Counted from the stretch's first letter, positions 1 through 9,533 are shown. The stretch: DNA of 64,000 bases from Sedimentitalea todarodis (GCF_032595355.1 NZ_JASMWN010000007.1:1-64000), one strand, 5' to 3'. Notes: generated by a model from the sequence alone, not told the origin. Program-made: numbers and translations.

Positions 1-2
1 TC

Positions 3-101
3 AACAACAGACGTCTACTCGGCCCCATCGGAAACATCCCCCCAGCAGAGGCCGAAGACAACTTCTATGCACAGCGCGACGTGCTCGATATGGTCGCGTG
101 A
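3..101 (+). mobile_element. IS3-family transposase OrfB, C-terminal fragment
   Basis: Reading from base 3 gives NNRRLLGPIGNIPPAEAE followed by a short tail and a TGA at 99-101. This is the characteristic end of the IS3-family integrase (rve) transposase OrfB. The gene enters from outside the window, so its length and integrity cannot be judged. The next transposase fragment begins within about 15 bases, which suggests nested or adjacent insertions. No inverted repeat could be fixed here. Confidence 0.8.
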
Positions 102-114
102 AATGAAGCTATAG

Positions 115-1020
115 GTCTCCGACAAACCCGGGGCGATTCACGATGATGGGCCGGGCGGCGGCACCGTCGACCGGCTTCAGGAGAAGATCGCGGCGATCCA
201 GGAGCGGCGTGCACGCCTTGACGCCCATGGCAAGGCCCTCGCCGAAAGTGGCGAGGACCAGATCTCGCTCATCGATCCTGATGCACGGGCGATGCACTCC
301 AGCAGCCGTATCGGGGTCGGATACAACATCCAGATTGCGGTGGACAGCAGGTACAAACTGATCGCGGAGCAGCAGGTCCACAACAAGATCAGCGACCTGG
401 GCCTGCTGACCGAGACTGCCAAGGCCGCGCGCGAGGCCCTCGGCGTCGACAAAATCGATGCCGTAGCCGATCGCGGATACTTCAAGATCGAGGATATCGA
501 AAGCTGCGAGGCGGCAGGCATCGTGCCCTACGTTCCCAAACCGCAGCGAAGCTCCGCCGTTGCCAAAGGATTTTTTACCAAGGGTCAGTTCCGGTATGAC
601 GCCAAAACCGATAGCTACACATGCCCTGGCGGCGAGGCGTTGAGCCGTGTTCGCAGCCGCCCGGTTCGCGATAAGGTCCGCTTGTTCGACTATGCCAATG
701 CCGTCGCGTGCAGAACCTGCGCGCTCAAGGAGCGAAGCACGGCGGCTCCGTCCCGCAAAGTCACCCGATACGAGAACGAAACGGTGCTGGACCGGATGGC
801 CGCACGTCTGGCCGCGCGGCCCGAGGTGCTCGACCGACGTCGCGAAAGCGTCGAGCACCCGTTCGGTTCTGTGAAGCAGTGGATGGGCCAGGGCGCATTC
901 CTGATGCGAAAGCTGGAAAACGTGCGCGCCGAGTTCAGTCTGACGGCAATCGCCTACAACCTGCGCCGGGCGATCACTCTCGTCGGTATTCCAGCGCTGA
1001 TCGCCGCCGTATCGGCCTGA
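115..1020 (+). pseudogene. IS1182-family transposase, 5'-truncated
   Basis: The frame is open from 115, just after an in-frame TAG at 112-114, to the TGA at 1018-1020, giving about 300 residues. An Ile/Lys/Arg-rich helix is followed by SLIDPDARAMHSSSRIGVGY, the DDE-domain block typical of IS1182-type transposases. Downstream come VADRGYF and a Cys-containing insertion (YTCPGGEAL, CRTCALKE). The C-terminal block HPFGSVKQWMG carries the conserved acidic and Gly-rich end. The N-terminal third of a normal IS1182 transposase (usually 450-550 residues) is missing, because upstream sequence is the tail of an IS3 transposase. The copy is therefore a truncated and probably inactive remnant. An internal ATG at 292 could make a 242-residue product, but that lacks part of the catalytic domain. 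Confidence 0.82.
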
Positions 1021-1234
1021 CAGTTGGTCCACTTTGCAAAGACTGGCCCCACATTTGCCTTCAGAAACGCCAGGAGACCCGCGAGAACCCCGTCTGAGCT
1101 CCGGATCGCCACAACCATTCGAAACAGACTATTCTCAATGAAAACGCGGCCCAAAACTCAATCCCAACCGGGTTTTCACACGGTCTGTATGATTTCAAAC
1201 AGCGCTAGGCGACTCAGGTTTCGTTAGAAACGCC
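1021..1234. other. Non-coding gap after the IS1182 remnant
   Basis: No convincing gene is seen. The stretch probably holds the right end of the truncated IS1182-type element. A terminal-repeat-like GGGTTTTCACACGGTCTG lies near 1170-1187, but its partner is lost with the left end of the element, so the boundary is not proven. Confidence 0.35.
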
Positions 1235-3013
1235 TTAGGTCCCGGCGTTCAGTGCGTCCCCGAGAATTTTCACGAGTTGTTCAGGCGCCTGCCCATCATG
1301 GTCGTTCCAATAGGCCTTGGTGGCTTTGTAGGGCAGCGGTACATGTATCTGGACGCGACGACGACAGACATGACGCGGCAGAAGACTAAAGTCCCGTGCC
1401 ACCACCTCGCTCGGGGTTTCGCGGATGTACAATGCGGCTGCGCGGGTCATCAGCCCGGGCCCGGTCTTCGCCCAGGTGGTATCATTCTCACGCGAAAGCA
1501 ATGAGTCTCGCGCCATGTCTATCGCAATTTCAACGAGCCGATGCCGAGGTCTGGCAAGCATGACATTGTTGGAGATCGCACCAAAGGGCTCTCGAAACAG
1601 GACGATGCCACGGCCGAGCGAATTCAGCCTGTCCGGCGAATCGATGAGCTTGTCATCTGCATCTGCATACATCCCACCCTTGGCATACAGCAGACACAAC
1701 CGAAGAAAATCGCATTCCTCCGCCACATGGTTCGCCATTTTGAAGGCCCGAACGTGATCGGCGCCAAAATGTGTGTTCAAGAACGAGATCGCATCATTGC
1801 GGTGCAGCAGATTGTATTCGTACCGGTCGTGGTTCTGCCAACTCAGCATGAGCTTGCTGACATCCCTCGGGACAATGTTGGAATCCCAGTACTGAAATAT
1901 GCGCTGTGGTATATCCTGCTCCAGGCTTGGTGGCGCCACCGGTGCGGGCTGCCGCGATTGCCATTCATCAAGCATCCGGGCGGCTGGGAAATAGTATTGC
2001 CGCGCCAGATCAGTCAGCACCCGGGGATCGGCTGTCGGGTCCTTGCCTTGAACGTCGCCACCGGCGCTTTGAAAAAGAAGCGCTTCATTTAACATCGAAC
2101 CGACATGGGTGGCCCGGAATTGCGAAACCGATTTTTCTCCTCGCCCCGTTGCAGCAGCCACGTTAGGGACGAGCGCCATGGCGTCCTCAAACCGCCCGGT
2201 CGAAATGTACAAACGTAGCAATTGCTTGGCATCCCGCGATCCGATGGCAGAATTGTCAGAATTTTCAACAAGCGTGAGAGCGGCCTTGATGTCTTCGTTT
2301 TCGATCAACAACTCGATCCGTTGCCGTCTCAGATCGGCATTCGGCCAGGTGCATTCGATTTCATCTTGCAGATCGAGCGCCTTCTGCGGTTCGCCGAACC
2401 GTCCGTACGCCTGAACAAGCAGCCTGGCAAAGGCGAGCGAGTGCGGCCATTTGATTCGGCAAAATCGCAGGTAGCGCAGCAACGTTCGCCGCTCGCCTGC
2501 AAATAGTAGCAGCTGGGCAAGTGCCAAAGCCTGCTTGGGGGTTCGCCGCGCCTTCGGTTGCTCTTTCACTTTGTCTAGAGCCGTTTCTGGTCCAAACAGC
2601 AACGAATTCGCAAGAACTTCAAACTCCCATCGGGCGGAGCGGGGTACTTTGCGCGCAATGACATCAGACATGTTCACTGCAAAGTCCATATCGCCGTTGA
2701 ACTTGGCAAGGCGCAACAAATGCCGTGCCAATTTCAATGGAATGCTCTTCCTTGCGAGTGCCGCCCGCAGGACCAAGGCCGCCAAGCCGTGCTCTCCCAT
2801 CCTTTCGGCGACGCCCAGCAAGCGCGTTAACTGTTGAGCTTTCCAATCAGTTGGTATCCAGGTGATCTTTCGCAAGAACGGTCGGGCACGATCCGGAATG
2901 CCCGCGCGCAGGCAAACTTCGCAATACTTGAGCAGCATGTCCGGGTCATACGTCTGTGGTTCGTCCCGGGTTTTCTGAACGGCGATGTCTGGTTCCGATG
3001 ACAAATGCCTCAA
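1235..3013 (-). CDS. TPR protein with C-terminal DXD glycosyltransferase domain
   Basis: 592 residues. Residues about 20-330 are Ala/Leu-rich helical repeats of TPR type. From about residue 369 (IPQRIFQYWDS) to the C terminus lies a glycosyltransferase domain of the sugar-binding DXD family (Gly_transf_sug, as in Och1 and GT32 enzymes). The nucleotide-sugar and metal-binding motif is GGMYADADDK near residues 445-455. Such enzymes transfer a hexose from a nucleotide sugar to surface glycans or other acceptors; the acceptor cannot be told from sequence. No signal peptide is seen, so it probably acts at the cytoplasmic face. Its ATG overlaps the stop of the upstream TPR gene by 4 bases (ATGA), so the two are translationally coupled. 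Confidence 0.75.
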   Translation of the reverse strand: MRHLSSEPDIAVQKTRDEPQTYDPDMLLKYCEVCLRAGIPDRARPFLRKITWIPTDWKAQQLTRLLGVAERMGEHGLAALVLRAALARKSIPLKLARHLLRLAKFNGDMDFAVNMSDVIARKVPRSARWEFEVLANSLLFGPETALDKVKEQPKARRTPKQALALAQLLLFAGERRTLLRYLRFCRIKWPHSLAFARLLVQAYGRFGEPQKALDLQDEIECTWPNADLRRQRIELLIENEDIKAALTLVENSDNSAIGSRDAKQLLRLYISTGRFEDAMALVPNVAAATGRGEKSVSQFRATHVGSMLNEALLFQSAGGDVQGKDPTADPRVLTDLARQYYFPAARMLDEWQSRQPAPVAPPSLEQDIPQRIFQYWDSNIVPRDVSKLMLSWQNHDRYEYNLLHRNDAISFLNTHFGADHVRAFKMANHVAEECDFLRLCLLYAKGGMYADADDKLIDSPDRLNSLGRGIVLFREPFGAISNNVMLARPRHRLVEIAIDMARDSLLSRENDTTWAKTGPGLMTRAAALYIRETPSEVVARDFSLLPRHVCRRRVQIHVPLPYKATKAYWNDHDGQAPEQLVKILGDALNAGT

Positions 3014-4308
3014 CTCCCCGCTTTCAGGCCTTGCTCCAGCATCTCCAGCGTGTCTTCGATCTCGCCGCTTTGTTCGGCGATTTCGGCAAGCCCCAAGATC
3101 GCCCTGTTGTTCTCGGGATCTGCGGCAAGGACACTTTGAAACAGCTCTCTCGCCGTGCCGGGATCGCCTGATGCAAGATGTACCTCTGCCAATTGTAGAT
3201 CGAGCGCCGGGCCGGCCTGAGTATTCTGCTTCAAGCTATGCAGCATGGTCAGTGCATCTTGGTGCCTTCCTGCGCGGACCAGTATTCTTGCCTGTTTTTC
3301 AGACAGATCCAGATCATCGGGAAAATGCGTCAGCGCCTCTTCACAGGCAGCAAGAGCGGCACCAAGGTCGCCCGAGGCCAACAAGATATCAGCGCGCCCG
3401 GTCAATGCCCGCCGACTCCCTGGCGATTTTCTCAGTATCTCGGAATAGATTGCCCGCGCATCCTCAGTTTTTCCCAAGGCGGCAAATGATCGTGCAAGAG
3501 CGATCTTGAACTTTCGACTTGTTGGGTTGCGCGCGAAAAACCCGCTCAGAAATTCGACCGCTTTGGAGGTGTCGCCCATGCGCCGCAACCCGGACGCGCG
3601 TCTTAGGACGAGGGTTTCATCACCAGGCACATTTTCAAGGCCCCGATCGCACAGCGTCACGGCCAATGACGGTTGCCCGGTTGCCAGCGCGACATCTGCC
3701 TGGCCTGTCCAGCCAGCGGGTTGTTTTGGGTCAATGGCAACAAGCTGACGAAAGTTCTCTTCGGCCGCGATGTATTCTTCTATTGCAAAGAAATCACGTG
3801 CCTTGCGAAGGATTTCCTTGGCGGGTTTCGGCGGGTTCTTGGCAAGGCTCCGTTTCTTTGCTTTCTGGCCCATCTGTCGAAGCAAGATGGCCAACTTGGA
3901 TTCCAGGTCAGAATCTCCCGGCAGCACGGCTAGCGCGTTCTCAATACAAGAAATGGCCTTTTTCGCGCGCCCGGCGGCAAGAGCGGCATCAACCCGCGCC
4001 CGCAGTGCTTTCTTGTGCGCAGGATTGATTTCCAGGACCGCAGCATACAAAGCATCTGCTTGCGCTGACTCGCCGATTGCCTGAAAACACTTTGCAACTG
4101 CGATGCGCGCCGCATTCTCGCGGCTTCTGACCGGGTTAGGGGGCAGCAACATGTTGCGCGCGACCAACAAACAGTTCTGCAGCGCGTCCTTACTGAATGT
4201 GGTCTCGTCCGAACTCACTTCGATGTCGACTTTCCATTCGCCGGTGCCGATGAACCAAGAGACCATCCAATCAGCCAGGCACTGCAGATGTCGTCCCGGA
4301 CCTTGCAT
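3010..4308 (-). CDS. Tetratricopeptide-repeat protein
   Basis: 432 residues made almost entirely of helical repeats with TPR spacing, for example blocks ending in EINPAHKKALRAR, AIDPKQPAGWTG, KSPGSRRALTGRAD and AADPENNRAILGLAEI, spaced about 34 residues apart. TPR arrays mediate protein-protein contacts; this one has no enzymatic motif. It lies directly upstream of, and overlaps by 4 bases, the TPR-glycosyltransferase gene, so it is likely a partner in the same glycan assembly task. The start is uncertain. The first ATG (4308) lacks a clear ribosome site and the first 25 residues look unlike a TPR leader. A GTG or ATG further in, or loss of an original N terminus, is possible. Confidence 0.65.
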   Translation of the reverse strand: MQGPGRHLQCLADWMVSWFIGTGEWKVDIEVSSDETTFSKDALQNCLLVARNMLLPPNPVRSRENAARIAVAKCFQAIGESAQADALYAAVLEINPAHKKALRARVDAALAAGRAKKAISCIENALAVLPGDSDLESKLAILLRQMGQKAKKRSLAKNPPKPAKEILRKARDFFAIEEYIAAEENFRQLVAIDPKQPAGWTGQADVALATGQPSLAVTLCDRGLENVPGDETLVLRRASGLRRMGDTSKAVEFLSGFFARNPTSRKFKIALARSFAALGKTEDARAIYSEILRKSPGSRRALTGRADILLASGDLGAALAACEEALTHFPDDLDLSEKQARILVRAGRHQDALTMLHSLKQNTQAGPALDLQLAEVHLASGDPGTARELFQSVLAADPENNRAILGLAEIAEQSGEIEDTLEMLEQGLKAGS

Positions 4309-4681
4309 CCAATGGGAGAGGTGGCCAGAGGATCATCTGACGCATTGATCGGCGTCGTCTCGGCACCAATGTCGGTTTCGACGTCTGAGCCACCACTCAC
4401 GCGATGTTTGCAGTCGGGCCGCTTGCTCAAACACCGACTCAATTCAGGGTTTCATTTCGACAGGGGCGTTGCAGCGCTCGGCAATATCGCAGGAAATGAA
4501 TGGCAATGGACAGCAGTGCAGACCAACTTTTCACGTTCCGCCGATTCAACTGTCGGGCCAGGTAGCTCTCCCATCGGGATCATATTTTGAACTATCTGAT
4601 CGGCGCCCACGATACTCTTGTTCTGCGCCGTCCCGGCGACAGGCCAGTGGCAATGCCAAAGCCTGTCACCAGTGCCAGTGT
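4309..4681. other. Gap with no recognisable gene
   Basis: Neither strand has a convincing coding sequence here. On the minus strand, just 3' of the Hint-domain gene, GACAGGC and GCCTGTC (within about 4640-4672) could form a loose hairpin with a loop of about 16 bases, possibly slowing transcription into the TPR genes. There is no T-tract, so a terminator is not claimed. Confidence 0.3.
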
Positions 4682-5593
4682 CTAGGCGGCTATCCGACCG
4701 GCCAGCCGCGCCCGGATCTGCGGTGGCAGCAGCCGTTTGGCGGAGACGCGTGGGCGGTTCATTTCAGTGATGGCCCGTTCGGGACCATAGAGTTCCTCGT
4801 ATTCCGCATGGTTATCAAATGCCTGACGGCCGATGTAATCCACGAAGGTTTCCGTCGGTGTGCCGTTGGCGAGGACCACGTCGTGGTTTTCTGTCTCGAT
4901 GTGGTAGTAGGTAACCCGGTCGGGAAGACTGTCGATCGACTCGGACGTGATGGTGGTATCATTCACCAACGCGCTGGCATTGATCGCGAGGTCGTCGATG
5001 ATCAGCGCGTGATCGGCGGTCACCACGAGGTCGGTATGTGGCAGACCTCCGCCCAATGCACCCGCTGTCACGCGGACAGGAACGAAGCGTTCGGCCGGAG
5101 TGAAAATCTTGTGCACGGTTTGGCGACCGATCCATTTGACCGGCACGGTGCGGCCGTCCTGTGTCAGCAGCGTATCGCCGATCTTGAGCGCTTCAACTGC
5201 GGTTTCGCCACCGGGCGTTGCGATCAGTGTGCCAGCCGCAAAGCAGACAAGAGTTGGATCTGTATTGATCGCGCTCTCTGGGAAGGTCGCTTCGCCAACG
5301 TCGAAATTGCTCGGGTCAGGAACTGAGGCAATGCCAAGATAAGTGGAGTCGGGACCCTCAATTAGCAAAAAGGTCTCTCCACCCAAGGTGACGGTTCCGG
5401 CGAAAGCTCCCGAACCAGTGGGAATTCCATTGGTGATTAGGTTGTCACCGACTTCAAACGTGGTGCTGTTGGGGTCTTTGTCTGTCACGCTTGCATCGAA
5501 TGCGCTCGCGTCGTTTTGGACGCCCACTTCGTTCGGCGTCCCCTCGGACCCCTTGGTGATAAAGGTAAAAAAATTGAATTCAAATTCGGCCAT
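4682..5593 (-). CDS. Hint-domain protein
   Basis: 303 residues. Residues 1-110 form a Thr/Asp/Gly-rich beta-type N-terminal region. A Hint (Hedgehog/intein) domain follows from CFAAGTLIATPGGETAVEAL (about residue 117) through WIGRQTVHKI, VVTADHALIIDD and ETENHDVVLANG to about 260. The nucleophilic Cys and the Thr-Ala-Asp-His block match the family. Proteins of this build are abundant in Rhodobacterales, where the N-terminal part is often linked to secreted RTX-like proteins. The role here is unknown; self-processing is inferred from the family, not shown. There is no classical signal peptide. An isolated gene, it starts at an ATG preceded by GAGGAGACGAGC. Confidence 0.8.
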   Translation of the reverse strand: MAEFEFNFFTFITKGSEGTPNEVGVQNDASAFDASVTDKDPNSTTFEVGDNLITNGIPTGSGAFAGTVTLGGETFLLIEGPDSTYLGIASVPDPSNFDVGEATFPESAINTDPTLVCFAAGTLIATPGGETAVEALKIGDTLLTQDGRTVPVKWIGRQTVHKIFTPAERFVPVRVTAGALGGGLPHTDLVVTADHALIIDDLAINASALVNDTTITSESIDSLPDRVTYYHIETENHDVVLANGTPTETFVDYIGRQAFDNHAEYEELYGPERAITEMNRPRVSAKRLLPPQIRARLAGRIAA

Positions 5594-5919
5594 ATGCTCG
5601 TCTCCTCGATACGTTGACTATACTTTGGTCCGGCTTCCTCAATTTACTGGAGGGGTAGTGAAGCCTATTTCCACCAAAGATGGCGGAGCAACGATTTTGA
5701 ACCACGAATTCTTGCAGGAACGCGCTTTGAGCGATATTACGCTGCTTTGTGGTCCGATCCGGGCAGTCGGAACGATCTATGGTTGATCGTACATCTGACG
5801 CACGACCTAAGCGTGTTTCTTGATCTCGCCTGTGAAACTCCCGGAGGTTGAGCACAGAACAGACTTAGAGTGTCAAGGGTTGAAATAGCGTGCGGTGGCG
5901 GGATGCCAGTGTTACGATT
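5594..5919. other. Upstream region of the Hint gene; no gene seen
   Basis: About 320 bases between the Hint gene and the IS6-type remnant. No coding frame is supported on either strand. The part next to 5593 must hold the promoter of the minus-strand Hint gene, but no clear -35/-10 pair or operator could be fixed. Confidence 0.35.
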
Positions 5920-6400
5920 AATTGTTTCCAATCAGGTTGTTGAACCCATTTTCACCTGTTGCCCGACATGCGTTCAACCACCGGAAAGGACCCGAATCAG
6001 TCTTATTGAGGCAACCAAGATGCGTATCAAACGGTGAAGCCGTTTCAAGACGATCCCAATATCTGCACGGTTGTGTCCCGGGACGTGGTGTAACTCCGAC
6101 GGTAGCGTTGGCTGAGTGGAGCCACGCGCAGCTCAGGCGAAGCCCGCCCTGATATGCTGCCCGCCACAGCCAATGGTTCTTGTCACGCATCGTGATCGGG
6201 TCCGGGACACCGGGCGTTTGGGCGAAACAGGCCACTGACCTGTTTCCGGGACGCTCTCACCCTCATCGAGATACCAGATACTATCAAGTTGACCACCGGG
6301 TTTCCCTGCCCACATTCGCATCGTCTGATGCGACAGGATGATACCGCGCGCGGCCAACAGACATTTGATCATCCGCAGCTCAGTGGAATTTTGAAATGCA
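5920..6400 (-). mobile_element. Decayed IS6-family transposase remnant
   Basis: Fragments of an IS6/IS240-type transposase survive in different minus-strand frames. LLAARGIILSHQTMRMWAG (about 6300-6360) and SIWYLDE (about 6255-6275) correspond to the family's 'AERGxxVSxxTVxxW' and 'WHLDE' blocks. KNHWLWRAAYQGG (about 6140-6180) in another frame corresponds to 'xHWLWRAVDxxG'. The pieces are in the right order but separated by frameshifts and poorly matching sequence, so the gene is dead. The ends and inverted repeats are not recognisable. Confidence 0.6.
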
Positions 6401-6600
6401 GCCAGACTGCGTGGGCGATCGCATCTGGAAGAAGAAGGTGGCGATGAAAAAGGAAACCAGGGTCGGATTTTCACAGGCTGCCCCTTCGTACAGCATCGGA
6501 TGCTGTGCGTTTAGTTCACGGTGCCCGTGTACATCACGTTCGTTGGTGGCTAATAAAGCAAAAAACCGAAACAACACTGCAAAAGCAAGACGGAGGCGGA

Positions 6601-7344
6601 ATGTCAGACACTCGTGACTACGACGCAGAGTTCAAGGACAACACAGACCGTAAATACGCCTATGACTTCGATTTCGACGTCATGCACAAATATATGATGC
6701 GGTCCTTTGCACCATTTCTACGCCCCGGCTCTGCGCTGGAGCTTGGCAGTTTCAAGGGCGATTTCACCCGACGCCTGTTGCCGCTTTTTGATGATCTGAG
6801 CTGCGTCGAGGCCTCGGCCGAGGCGATTGAGCAGGCCCGCGAGATCATACCAGACAACGTGCAGTTTCACGAAGGCATGTTTGAGACGATCACGCTGCCC
6901 AAACGCTATGACAACATCATCCTGACCCATGTGCTGGAACATCTGGACGATCCGGTGGGTGTCCTGCGCCGCGTGAACACCGAATGGCTGGCAGAGGGCG
7001 GCCGCTTCTTCCTCGTGTGTCCGAACGCCAACGCACCGTCGCGGCAGATCGCGGTCAAGATGGGGCTGGTCTCGCATAATGACGCGATCACACCCGGTGA
7101 GGCCGAGCATGGGCATCGCATCACCTACAGTCTTGATACACTGGAACGCGACGCCGCCGCCGCCGGTCTGCGCGTGGTGCATCGCTCGGGGATATTCTTC
7201 AAGGCGCTCGCAAATTTCCAATGGGACCGGCTGTTGAACACCGACATCATCTCACCTGAGTATCTGGATGGCTGCTATGCGCTTGGTCAGCTTTATCCGG
7301 ATCTGTGTTCAAGCATCTTCCTGATGTGCGAGGCCGGTGAATGA
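6601..7344 (+). CDS. Class I SAM-dependent methyltransferase
   Basis: 247 residues from the ATG at 6601, which is preceded by a good ribosome site (GGAGGCGGA ending at the start). An in-frame upstream ATG (6505) has no such site. The SAM-binding motif I is ALELGSFKGDF (residues 45-55). The post-motif block NIILTHVLEHLDDP (about 104-117) is typical of Methyltransf_11/23-type enzymes acting on lipids or sugars. It is the first gene of a five-gene operon with a GT2 glycosyltransferase, a second methyltransferase, GtrA and a membrane protein. That context suggests methylation of a lipid-linked sugar or polyprenol intermediate. Substrate unknown. Confidence 0.8.
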   Translation: MSDTRDYDAEFKDNTDRKYAYDFDFDVMHKYMMRSFAPFLRPGSALELGSFKGDFTRRLLPLFDDLSCVEASAEAIEQAREIIPDNVQFHEGMFETITLPKRYDNIILTHVLEHLDDPVGVLRRVNTEWLAEGGRFFLVCPNANAPSRQIAVKMGLVSHNDAITPGEAEHGHRITYSLDTLERDAAAAGLRVVHRSGIFFKALANFQWDRLLNTDIISPEYLDGCYALGQLYPDLCSSIFLMCEAGE

Positions 7345-8291
7345 CGAAAGACGCGGCGAAATCCGACCTGCCGATCATTTCGGTCGTTGTTGCGGTCTAT
7401 CAGAACAAGGGATCACTGACCCAGACCCATGCGGAGATCAGCGCGCTGTTTGCCGGGCCGTTGGCGGACTACCAGCCAGAGATCATTTTTGTCGATGACG
7501 GTTCGACCGACGGCTCGCTGGACGAATTGCGCCAGATCCGCGATGGCGATCCGGCGGTAAAGGTGATCACCTTTACCCGCAATTTCGGTCAGATGGCAGC
7601 GATGCTTGCCGGGTTCAACGCCACCACCGGACAGGCGGTCATCAACATCTCGGCCGACCTTCAGGACCCGGTTGACCTGATTCCCGAAATGGTGACGCGC
7701 TGGCGCGCAGGGTCGGAAATCGTGATCTGCTATCGCACCAACCGGGCCGATCCGTGGGCCTCAAAGGTACTGTCGCGCGCGGCCTACCGGATGATGCGCA
7801 CGGCGGTGCCCCAAATCCCCAAGGGCGGGTTTGACTACGTGCTGATGGACCGCGTGGTGATGGATCAGTTCAATTCCATGGACCGCAGGCACCGGTTCTT
7901 TCAGGGCGATTTACTCTGGCCCGGATACAGCACCAGCTTCATCCCCTACGAGCGGCGCCAGCGCACCGTCGGCAGATCCCAGTACAATTTCACCAAGAAA
8001 CTGCGGAACTTCATGGATGCGATGCTGGATGCGTCGTTCCTGCCAATCCGCATGATCACGCTCATCGGCGCGACCACGTTCCTGCTTGGCATCCTCTATT
8101 CGATCTCTATCGTCATCGCCTGGGCGGCGGGCAATGCCCCGTTCGAAGGCTGGGCACCGCTGATGATCGCCATTCTGATGATCGGCGGGTTGATCATGCT
8201 GATGCTGGGCGTGATCGGCGAATATATCTGGCGCATCAACGAAGAGGTGCGCAAACGCCCCAACTATGTGATCCGGGACGTTCTAAAGTGA
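7341..8291 (+). CDS. GT2 polyprenyl-phosphate glycosyltransferase (GtrB/DPM1-like)
   Basis: 316 residues. The GT-A fold begins at ISVVVAVYQNKGSL (about 14-27), with the nucleotide-sugar motif FVDDGSTDGS (about 50-59) and the metal/acceptor-site block ISADLQDP (about 103-110). Two C-terminal membrane helices (about 230-255 and 265-292) precede a cytoplasmic tail. This is the architecture of GtrB, ArnC and DPM-type enzymes, which load a sugar onto undecaprenyl phosphate at the inner membrane. The start ATG overlaps the upstream methyltransferase stop (ATGA). With GtrA and a multi-membrane protein downstream, it likely supplies the lipid-linked sugar to be flipped and transferred outside the cell. 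Confidence 0.88.
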   Translation: MTKDAAKSDLPIISVVVAVYQNKGSLTQTHAEISALFAGPLADYQPEIIFVDDGSTDGSLDELRQIRDGDPAVKVITFTRNFGQMAAMLAGFNATTGQAVINISADLQDPVDLIPEMVTRWRAGSEIVICYRTNRADPWASKVLSRAAYRMMRTAVPQIPKGGFDYVLMDRVVMDQFNSMDRRHRFFQGDLLWPGYSTSFIPYERRQRTVGRSQYNFTKKLRNFMDAMLDASFLPIRMITLIGATTFLLGILYSISIVIAWAAGNAPFEGWAPLMIAILMIGGLIMLMLGVIGEYIWRINEEVRKRPNYVIRDVLK

Positions 8292-9130
8292 CCCGCGTTC
8301 TGACTGCCCGGACCGTCAATGGTATCGCCTGCTACAGCCCCGATGTCGCCGAGTCTTATGCCGATTACCCCGATGCCGCGTTCGAGGTGACCGATGCCGA
8401 GGTCGAGCGCAGCTTCTGGGTCCGTTCGCGCAATCGCCTGTTCGGCTGGCTGGTCCAGCAGGATGTCACCCGTCTCGGTCGCGCCAACTTACTGGATATC
8501 GGCTGCGGCACAGGTAGTTTTCTGGGCAAGATCATCGACATGCCCGGCCTGTCCGCCACCGGGTCCGAGATTTACCTGTCCGGACTGAAAATCGCGCAGA
8601 AACGCCAGCCCCGGGCCGAATTCATCCAGTTCGACGTGACCCAGGGCGTGCTGGACCGGCAATTTGATATCATAACCGCCTTTGATGTCTTGGAACATGT
8701 GGAGCAGGACGAAGCGGGATTTCGCAACATCCACGACATGCTGAGCGATGATGGCACCTATATCATGTCCGTGCCGCAACATGCCTTTCTGTGGAGCCGC
8801 CTTGACGAAATCGTGCACCACAAGCGCCGCTATTCCAGAGCCGACCTGCTGACAAAGTTGATCGCCGTCGGGTTCGAACCCCAGCGTGTCACCTCGCAGG
8901 TCTTTTTCCTTTTTCCGCTGGTTGTTGTCTCGCGGTTGCTGGACCGGTCAATATCGGGCGCAGCCCCCACGGATGATGCACAGGCCCTGCTAGCTCGCGT
9001 CAGCTTCCCGCGGCCGGTCAACTGGCTGTTCGACAAGATCATGCGCTTGGACGAGGCGCTGATAAGGATGGGCCTGTCCCTACCCTTCGGCAGCACCCTC
9101 ATCGTCGTCGCCCGCAAGTCCGGCGCGTGA
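8288..9130 (+). CDS. Second SAM-dependent methyltransferase
   Basis: 280 residues, starting at a GTG that overlaps the GT2 stop codon by 4 bases. Motif I is LLDIGCGTGSFLG (about 69-81), followed by IITAFDVLEHVEQDEAG (about 122-138) and the YIMSVPQHAFLWS block characteristic of Methyltransf_23/11 enzymes. These frequently act in O-antigen and capsule loci. A hydrophobic patch near residue 205 may be a membrane-associating segment. It is not closely similar to the first methyltransferase of the operon, so the locus carries two separate methylation activities. Acceptor unknown. Confidence 0.82.
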   Translation: MTRVLTARTVNGIACYSPDVAESYADYPDAAFEVTDAEVERSFWVRSRNRLFGWLVQQDVTRLGRANLLDIGCGTGSFLGKIIDMPGLSATGSEIYLSGLKIAQKRQPRAEFIQFDVTQGVLDRQFDIITAFDVLEHVEQDEAGFRNIHDMLSDDGTYIMSVPQHAFLWSRLDEIVHHKRRYSRADLLTKLIAVGFEPQRVTSQVFFLFPLVVVSRLLDRSISGAAPTDDAQALLARVSFPRPVNWLFDKIMRLDEALIRMGLSLPFGSTLIVVARKSGA

Positions 9131-9134
9131 CGGT

Positions 9135-9533
9135 ATGGTCATGCAGACCGAATTCCCCCGCTTTCTGGTCGTCGGCGCGATCAACTTTGTCTTTACGTTC
9201 TTGGTGTTCACCGGCACGCTCAAGCTGCTTGGCCTGCCCTATATCGCGGCCTTGCTGATTTCTTGGGTACTCGGCAATATCCTGACCTACGTGCTGAATT
9301 TCCTGTGGGTGTTCCGCCCCGAACCGACGCTGAATTTCGGCAGGCGCTTTGTGAAGTACTTGACTGCAGGCACGGCCTCGGTCGCGATGAACGTCGCGGC
9401 TCTGACGGCGCTGGTCGAACTGGGTGGGTATGATCCTTTCTGGTCGCAAGTGGCCCTGATTCCGGCCATCATCGCGGTGAATTTCTCGACCGCAAAATGG
9501 TGGTCGCTGCGCCGGAACGGGGTTGGCAAATGA
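9135..9533 (+). CDS. GtrA-family membrane protein
   Basis: 132 residues with four predicted membrane helices and the GtrA signature FLVVGAINFVFTFLVF at the N terminus. NFLWVF in the middle is also family-typical. GtrA-type proteins are proposed to flip undecaprenyl-phosphate-linked sugars across the inner membrane, or to serve related lipid-linked transport. It sits 4 bases after the second methyltransferase and overlaps the next gene by 4 bases (ATGA at 9530-9533). The GtrB-GtrA-membrane protein order fits a glycan-modification cassette. Confidence 0.85.
   Translation: MVMQTEFPRFLVVGAINFVFTFLVFTGTLKLLGLPYIAALLISWVLGNILTYVLNFLWVFRPEPTLNFGRRFVKYLTAGTASVAMNVAALTALVELGGYDPFWSQVALIPAIIAVNFSTAKWWSLRRNGVGK

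Noticed and set aside
109..1032. 307-residue minus-strand frame over the IS1182 remnant
   Set aside because: It is the reverse of a clear transposase frame; composition and lack of any signature mark it as a shadow.
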